From: Bacteroidales bacterium | GTDB taxonomy: Bacteria > Bacteroidota > Bacteroidia > Bacteroidales > UBA932 | Assembly: GCA_009774765.1 (NCBI GenBank) | Contig: VSOK01000006.1 | Location: 20,027-78,908 of the forward strand | Length of the DNA stretch: 58,882 bases | Direction of reading: 5' to 3' | Shown: one piece after another, positions 53,861-58,882 of the stretch | Layout: every line of letters starts with the position of its first letter | Position numbering within the stretch: position 1 is the first letter of the stretch | Notes under the pieces: model-generated | What the model saw: only the letters and a program-made list of their open reading frames with translations | What the model was told of the DNA's origin: nothing | Database searches by the model: none | Program-made: the position numbers and the translations under genes

Positions 53861-56146
53861 ATGAAAAAGACATTATCATTTATTTTAGGCCTTGCGGTGC
53901 TTGCCGGCTTCTGCCGGCAGAAGCCTTCCGCAACGGTGCTTGAGCCTGTGGACTATGTGAGTACCCTTGTGGGCACAATGTCAAAGCACTCCCTTTCCAC
54001 AGGAAATACATATCCTGCTACGGCACGTCCGTGGGGTATGAATTTCTGGACACCTCAGACCGGTGCCATGGGAGACGGGTGGACATACGTCTATACCGCT
54101 GACAAGATCAACGGACTAAAACAGACTCACCAGCCTTCCCCTTGGATCAATGACTATGGCCAGTTTGCAATCATGCCTGTTACCACAGGTGCCGTTTTCT
54201 CTCAGAATGAGAGGGCAAGCTGGTTCTCACACAAGGCTGAGGTCGCAAAACCTTATTACTACAGCGTATATCTTGCTGACCACGATGTGCTTGCCGAGCT
54301 TACCCCGACAGAGCGTGCTGCGGCATTCCGTCTCACATATCCTGAAAAGGAGATGTCCTACCTTGTTGTTGACGCATTCGACAGGGGATCCTATGTGGAA
54401 GTTATTCCTGAGCGCAATATGATTGTCGGATATACTACAAAGAACAGCGGCGGAGTTCCTGAGAATTTCCGCAACTGGTTCGTTGTATTGTCTGATACTC
54501 CGTTTGAATATGTCAGCACTGTATCTGACGGACAGATCAGCGGTTCTCAGGTGGCTGAAGCCGGCCACGCAGGTGCTCTCGTAGGTTTCCGTACAAAGAA
54601 AGGACAGCAGGTGCAGCTGAAAGTGGCTTCTTCATTCATCAGCCTCGAGCAGGCGGAGCTTAACCTCCGTGAGCTTGGAGACGGTGACTTCGACCGTCTT
54701 GTGGCTGAAGGACGCGACAGCTGGAACGATGTGCTCGGAAGGTTTGAAATCCAGGATGACAATCTTGACAACCTGCGCACATTCTATTCCTGCCTCTACA
54801 GGAGCGTGCTCTTCCCTCGTAACCTTTCTGAGGTAAATGCGGCCGGCGAGACTGTGCACTACAGTCCGTACAACGGCAAGGTGCTTCCTGGCTATATGTT
54901 TACGGACACCGGATTCTGGGATACGTTCCGCTGTCTGTTCCCTCTTCTGAACCTTGTATATCCTGATATGAACATCAAGATGCAGGAAGGTCTCGTGAAC
55001 GCTTATCTTGAGAGCGGATTCCTTCCTGAGTGGGCAAGTCCTGGACACCGCGGATGTATGGTCGGCAACAACTCGGCATCCGTTGTCGCGGACGCATGGA
55101 TGAAAGGCGTATGTGTGGATGACATCGAGACTCTTTGGGAGGCTGTGGTACACGGTGCCAACAGTGTCCATCCGACAGTTTCGTCTACAGGCCGTCGCGG
55201 ATGGGAGCATTACAACGCTTTGGGATATGTTCCTTCGAATGTGGGAATCAATGAGAGCGCGGCACGTACTCTTGAATATGCGTACAACGACTGGTGCATC
55301 TATACTCTTGGAAAGGCTCTCGGAAAGCCTGAGGAGGAGATTGCTGTGTACAAGGAGCGTGCGATGAACTACCGCAACCTGTACAACAAGGAGTTCTCCC
55401 TTATGTGCGGACGCAATGCGGACGGCAGCTGGGCCCTTCCTTTCAGCCCTCTCAAATGGGGAGGAGACTTCACCGAGGGCAACAGCCTCCATTATACCTG
55501 GTCGGTATTCCACGATCCTGCCGGACTTATCGCGCTTATGGGCGGAGATGACGCTTTCAATGCGAATATGGACGAGGTGTTCTCCATACCTCCTATTTTC
55601 GATGACAGCTATTACGGCGGTACAATCCACGAGATCAGGGAGATGCAGATTATGAATATGGGCAACTACGCTCACGGCAACCAGCCTATCCAGCACATGC
55701 TCTATCTGTATGACTGGAGCGGACAGCCATGGAAGACACAGGCTCGTGTACGTGAGGTCATGGACAAGTTCTACAATTCAGCACCTGACGGATACTGCGG
55801 TGATGAGGACAACGGACAGACTTCAGCATGGTATGTGTTCTCGGCTATGGGATTCTATCCTGTATGCCCTGGTTCAAATGAATATGCTCTCGGAACTCCT
55901 CTTTTCAAGAAGATGACCGTACATCTTCCTAACGGCAGGGATATAAAGATTTCAGCCAAGAACAATTCTGCGGATAATTTCTATATCAAGTCTATGAGAC
56001 TCGGATGCCGCAGCTGGGACAAGAACTATATTTCCCACTCTGACCTTGCGGACGGAGCCGACATCGTGTTCAAGATGTCATCTGAGCCTGCATTGGACAG
56101 AGGTACTGACAAGTCGGCAAGACCTTATTCGATGTCAAACGAATAA
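53861..56146 (+). CDS. GH92 family alpha-mannosidase
   Basis: 761 residues from ATG 53861, 13 nt after the previous stop. Signal peptide, with a possible lipobox at LAGFC. The N-terminal beta-sandwich has GTMSKHSLSTGNTYPATARP and the C-terminal (alpha/alpha)6 barrel has TIHEIREMQIMNMGNYAHGN, APDGYCGDEDNGQTSAWYVF and MGFYPVCPGSNEYALGTPLF, all strong GH92 signatures including the acidic residues that bind Ca2+ and activate water. GH92 enzymes are calcium-dependent exo-alpha-mannosidases that remove side chains of alpha-mannan or N-glycans, which fits the two GH76 backbone enzymes of this locus. It is the last PUL gene. Confidence 0.95.
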   Translation: MKKTLSFILGLAVLAGFCRQKPSATVLEPVDYVSTLVGTMSKHSLSTGNTYPATARPWGMNFWTPQTGAMGDGWTYVYTADKINGLKQTHQPSPWINDYGQFAIMPVTTGAVFSQNERASWFSHKAEVAKPYYYSVYLADHDVLAELTPTERAAAFRLTYPEKEMSYLVVDAFDRGSYVEVIPERNMIVGYTTKNSGGVPENFRNWFVVLSDTPFEYVSTVSDGQISGSQVAEAGHAGALVGFRTKKGQQVQLKVASSFISLEQAELNLRELGDGDFDRLVAEGRDSWNDVLGRFEIQDDNLDNLRTFYSCLYRSVLFPRNLSEVNAAGETVHYSPYNGKVLPGYMFTDTGFWDTFRCLFPLLNLVYPDMNIKMQEGLVNAYLESGFLPEWASPGHRGCMVGNNSASVVADAWMKGVCVDDIETLWEAVVHGANSVHPTVSSTGRRGWEHYNALGYVPSNVGINESAARTLEYAYNDWCIYTLGKALGKPEEEIAVYKERAMNYRNLYNKEFSLMCGRNADGSWALPFSPLKWGGDFTEGNSLHYTWSVFHDPAGLIALMGGDDAFNANMDEVFSIPPIFDDSYYGGTIHEIREMQIMNMGNYAHGNQPIQHMLYLYDWSGQPWKTQARVREVMDKFYNSAPDGYCGDEDNGQTSAWYVFSAMGFYPVCPGSNEYALGTPLFKKMTVHLPNGRDIKISAKNNSADNFYIKSMRLGCRSWDKNYISHSDLADGADIVFKMSSEPALDRGTDKSARPYSMSNE

Positions 56147-56167
56147 CGCTGTCCTGACTTGTATGAT

Positions 56168-56207
56168 AAAACAGACCGGCTAAAAATTATTTTTAGCCGG
56201 TCTGTTT
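56168..56207. terminator. Bidirectional terminator after PUL
   Basis: Near-perfect stem AAACAGACCGGCTAAAAA / TTTTTAGCCGGTCTGTTTT with a 3-nt loop, with T and A runs on both sides, between convergent genes. Confidence 0.9.
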
Positions 56208-56232
56208 TATGTTGTATACAGTGTATCGTAAT

Positions 56233-56345
56233 ACCCTTGCCTTGTAATGTATTGATTACCAAGAATATGTAAAACAGTATGCCGTTTAAACGGTATGCTG
56301 TTTTGCAAGTATTTGAAACTCATTGATTTGCAAAGGGAGAGTGTC
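56233..56345. repeat. 113-bp dispersed palindromic element, copy 2
   Basis: Gapless counterpart of 5412-5524. The central hairpin AAAACAGTATGCCGTTT / AAACGGTATGCTGTTTT (56271-56304) has only two non-Watson-Crick positions, which are compensating G-U type. Outer CCCTTGC and GCAAAGGG pair with each other, and a TTGATTACCAA core-like segment is at 56252. It lies between the terminator and the stop codon of the next minus-strand gene. Confidence 0.85.
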
Positions 56346-56356
56346 GCCGCTTGGGT

Positions 56357-58063
56357 CTATAGGGTCTGCCCTCCTATGAATTCCCTCATAATGGAGGTCG
56401 GAGGAATGGCGGCGATCTCGTCAGGAGAAAGCGCGATGATATAGTCGAGGAATTTCAGCATTCTCACAGCTTCCGTATATGCCGGTGAATTCGGTGCGAT
56501 ACGTCTTAGAAGCGGCTCAGCGTAATATTTGAGCATAGGCAGCTCGAATATCAGGGCAGAGTTGAATTCTGTGTCCGCATTTTCCTGGAACGGGAATATA
56601 TTGTGATTTTCTCCGCGCCTTACGCTATGCCATCTGAGGATTGTATCTTCAGGCGATATGCCCCTTGTGCGGTTGTCACGTACCATCCTGCGCAGCAGCC
56701 TGTTGTCGGAAGTTGATATGTTGTTGTTCTCATCGATGGAAAGAGACGTGAGTGCGGAAGCATATACCCTGAAAATACGCGAGTTGTCCACAGCTGAAGT
56801 CATATCAGGGTTGAGCGCGTGGATTCCTTCCATAATAAGTATATCCTTTTCCTCCAGTTTCATTGTCTTGCCGGAACTTTCACGTTGTCCCATCTTGAAA
56901 TTGAACTTGGGGATTTCTATAGTCTTTCCCTCGAGCAAATCGTTCAGCTGTCTGTTGAGAAGCTGCAGATCCATAGCTTCAAGAGCCTCGAAGTCATATT
57001 CTCCGTTTTCATCTTTGGGAGTGTCCTCACGGTTTACGAAATAATTGTCAAGTTCAATTACTTTCGGGTTGAGTCCCAATACTTTGCACTGGTTGGCAAG
57101 ACGGAGGGAAGTTGATGTCTTTCCGCTGCTTGACGGTCCGGCTATGAATACGATTTTCACCTTGTCGCGTTTGTTGTATATCATATCCGCGATTTCCGCA
57201 TACCGTCTTTCGTGGCGGGCCTCAGCCAGGTTTATTATGTTTATGGCATTTCCTGTCCTTATTGCCTCGTTGAGTGTGCCGATGCCTCTTACTCCGATTA
57301 TGGCGCACCAGTCGGAATGGCTTTTCAGAGTCGCGGCGATTTTTGCCTGCCGTTTCATCGGGGCCAGCTTGTGGTTGTCACCCTCCATCGGATATTGCAG
57401 GCAGAATCCTTCCTTGAATCCGGATATGGCGAAATTTTTCAGATAGCCTGTGGATGGCACAAGCGGACCATAGAATGTATCTGCCGTGTCATCAAGGAAA
57501 TATACGCTTGAAGTGTATCTTCCAAGCGAGCGAAGAAGACGTGCCTTGTCCGGCTGTCCGTTGTCCTCAAAGATTTTGACGGCCTGTTCACTTGTGAGTT
57601 TCCTTTTGGTGAAAGGTATGTCCTGGCGTACCATTTCGCGTATCCTTTCCTTCAATATCTTGATTTCGGAATCCTCGATCTTGTGTACGATGTTTCTGCC
57701 GTCTTCGTATTTCTCTTTAAGCCTTATTTCGCAATAGAGACCGCTCGGAAGTGCGTAGTCTATGATGAGTGTTTCGTCAGGATACAGCTCCCTTACTGCT
57801 TTCTGCAATACGAAGCATAGCGAACGGATCCATGTACGTCGTCCGTCCGGGTGGCTGTAGCCGATGAATTCCACTTCTACGGGATTTATTATTTTGAATT
57901 CGAGCTCCTTCAGCTTGTGGTCGACAAGAGCGGCCAATATAGGATTCCCGGAATCCTTTGTGCTTGAAGGATATGCCTTTTTGGCGAAATCTTTAAGCCG
58001 TGTTCCCGCAGGGATGTCATAGCTCTTTCCGTCGTTTATGCAAAAAACATTTACCGTTTCCAT
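56357..58063 (-). CDS. TGS-domain uridine kinase-like protein
   Basis: 568 residues. Residues ~1-65 are a TGS domain (NVFCINDGKSYDIPAGTRLKDFA), ~66-220 resemble the threonyl-tRNA synthetase second domain (GYSHPDGRRTW), and ~300-500 are a P-loop kinase of the uridine kinase/phosphoribulokinase type with IAGPSSSGKTSTS and IELDNYFVNREDTP. Such fusions are widespread in Bacteroidota and Firmicutes; the substrate may be a nucleoside but is not proven. The ATG at 58063 follows tandem-promoter element copy 3 by about 30 nt. Confidence 0.85.
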   Translation of the reverse strand: METVNVFCINDGKSYDIPAGTRLKDFAKKAYPSSTKDSGNPILAALVDHKLKELEFKIINPVEVEFIGYSHPDGRRTWIRSLCFVLQKAVRELYPDETLIIDYALPSGLYCEIRLKEKYEDGRNIVHKIEDSEIKILKERIREMVRQDIPFTKRKLTSEQAVKIFEDNGQPDKARLLRSLGRYTSSVYFLDDTADTFYGPLVPSTGYLKNFAISGFKEGFCLQYPMEGDNHKLAPMKRQAKIAATLKSHSDWCAIIGVRGIGTLNEAIRTGNAINIINLAEARHERRYAEIADMIYNKRDKVKIVFIAGPSSSGKTSTSLRLANQCKVLGLNPKVIELDNYFVNREDTPKDENGEYDFEALEAMDLQLLNRQLNDLLEGKTIEIPKFNFKMGQRESSGKTMKLEEKDILIMEGIHALNPDMTSAVDNSRIFRVYASALTSLSIDENNNISTSDNRLLRRMVRDNRTRGISPEDTILRWHSVRRGENHNIFPFQENADTEFNSALIFELPMLKYYAEPLLRRIAPNSPAYTEAVRMLKFLDYIIALSPDEIAAIPPTSIMREFIGGQTL

Positions 58064-58094
58064 TTCTGTTTTATCTCAACGTAATATATGTGCT

Positions 58095-58190
58095 TTAGCA
58101 CAAATATAGCCAAAGCCGAGAGCAGAGGCAAAATTTATTTTGACTATGCCGAGACCAAGGCGTATATATGGGCGTAGCTCAAATATAGCA
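58095..58190 (-). promoter_or_regulatory. Dispersed tandem-promoter element, copy 3 (upstream of uridine kinase-like gene)
   Basis: On the minus strand, -33 TTTG (58129-58132), 20-nt spacer, -7 TATATTTG (58101-58108), and a second TATATTTG 79 bp upstream (58180-58187) with a weak -33. The sequence between is a near match, in inverted orientation, to 30110-30166 (CTCGGCATAGT, CTCTGCTCTCG, CTTTGGCTATATTTG). Confidence 0.8.
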
Positions 58191-58199
58191 AAAAGCCTG

Positions 58200-58571
58200 C
58201 TATATGCGTCGGACCGAGAAAAAACATTGAAAAAATCCGTTTGTGTAAATCTCTGATTTACAGTATTTTATGGGGGGTAAAAGATGTGAAAATATATTGT
58301 TTTTTCGCGGAATTAATACGTATATTTGTTGCGTTCCCGTTGGTCTTCAGGACAGAAAAACAGGATGATTTAGTCTGAATGTGAGTGGGTTTTGTATGTA
58401 AGACTGATGGGATTTTAGAATATAAAAGCTGATTTTATTTTTTGTCGGGAGATAAATTTTAACCGTAACTTAATCTGTCTATAACAAAAGTTCTTGGGCT
58501 TCTGTGGTAAATAATTTTGTTACCTCACTTTTATATCGCTTTGCAGCAATAGAATATCAATATATAGAATA
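58200..58571 (+). promoter_or_regulatory. Long upstream region and promoter of the DUF3575 gene
   Basis: A -7 box TATATTTG is at 58321-58328 with a TTG about 21 nt upstream. This leaves a leader of about 235 nt before the start codon. I see no known riboswitch or clear strong stem in it. Confidence 0.5.
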
Positions 58572-58882
58572 ATGAAGTTTAAGACTTTTGTCACATTCCT
58601 TGTGGCAGTTCTTTTAGGCGGAACAATATCTGCCCAGGACGTTGGTCTGAAGACTAACGTCCTTTATGACGCGGCGGCCACCGTGAACCTTGGCGTCGAG
58701 GTCGGTCTTGCTCCCCGCTGGACTCTGGACCTTTCCGGCAACTACAACGGCTGGACGTTCTCCGGCGGCCGCAAATGGAAGCACTGGCTGCTTCAGCCAG
58801 AGGCCCGCTGGTGGTTCTGCGACCGTTTCGCGGGTCATTTCCTTGGTGTCCACGCTCTTGGCGGCCAGTGCAACGTTGGCGG
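58572..58882 (+). CDS. DUF3575 outer-membrane protein, N-terminal part
   Basis: The first 103 residues; the gene continues beyond the window. Signal peptide MKFKTFVTFLVAVLLGGTIS with cleavage after SAQ. The mature start (DVGLKTNVLYDAAATVNLGV, EVGLAPRWTLDLSGNYNGW, KHWLLQPEARWWFCDRF) is the DUF3575 pattern, a small beta-barrel-like family in Bacteroidota that often sits upstream of fimbrial or surface-protein genes (DUF3868 and similar). GC content rises sharply within this gene relative to its leader. Confidence 0.88.
   Translation, partial: MKFKTFVTFLVAVLLGGTISAQDVGLKTNVLYDAAATVNLGVEVGLAPRWTLDLSGNYNGWTFSGGRKWKHWLLQPEARWWFCDRFAGHFLGVHALGGQCNVG

Overview
The window looks like chromosomal DNA of an uncultured member of the Bacteroidales. 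The evidence is a Bacteroidota-type 16S rRNA gene, many promoters with a TAnnTTTG -7 box about 20 nt downstream of a TTTG-type -33 box, SusC/SusD genes, and families such as DUF4254, DUF3823 and DUF3575. I cannot name the genus from the sequence alone.

Layout. 1-2040: a tandem array of 84-bp palindromic units followed by an intact REP-associated tyrosine transposase (RAYT). 2040-4590: two rRNA promoters, a 16S gene, tRNA-Ile and tRNA-Ala, then a terminator; no 23S or 5S follows. 4590-5790: gene-free DNA made largely of nested palindromic repeats. 5795-10238: a five-gene fatty-acid/polyene-like cassette (ketosynthase, two hotdog proteins, FAD oxidoreductase, FabG-like reductase). 10329-17087: a lysine/diaminopimelate operon (M20 peptidase, lysC, dapB, dapA, dapD, aminotransferase, dapF) that contains every dedicated step of the succinylase branch. 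17180-21942: cell-envelope genes (lipoprotein, DUF4254, GT9), a DUF975 membrane protein, rimM-rpsP and a DUF2147 protein. 21999-23340: tRNA-Leu followed by a second palindromic array and a 170-bp nested palindrome. 23433-26548: a structured leader and a three-gene operon of secreted proteins. 26619-34766: housekeeping genes (metallo-beta-lactamase hydrolase, deoxynucleoside kinase, acyl-CoA ligase, FeoAB, QueH, NhaC).

34815-56146 is a polysaccharide utilization locus. It carries two GH76 alpha-mannanase-type enzymes, SusC, SusD, a DUF3823 lipoprotein, a carboxypeptidase-regulatory-like lipoprotein, a TIM-barrel candidate hydrolase, a DUF4964/DUF5127/DUF4965/DUF1793 'glutaminase-like' protein and a GH92 alpha-mannosidase, so alpha-mannan (yeast-type) is the likely substrate. 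Its probable regulator is a single transmembrane protein with a kelch-like outer part and a SARP-type winged helix plus BTAD-like helical domain inside. Both transcription units carry the same motif upstream: GGGTTAAT, 26 nt, then TTAACCC heptamers repeated about every 11 bp, the spacing used by SARP regulators. The regulator's natural start appears to be disrupted or switched by a run of six G (six C on the coding strand).

56357-58882: a TGS-domain uridine kinase-like gene on the minus strand and the start of a DUF3575 outer-membrane protein.

Two cross-cutting patterns stand out. First, several palindromic repeat families with unrelated stems share one geometry: a hairpin of about 35 nt, 19-20 nt, an 11-nt TTGATWATCAG-like core, 19-20 nt, repeated every 84-85 bp (eight helical turns). 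Second, a dispersed element carrying two promoters about 80 bp apart lies directly upstream of three unrelated genes.
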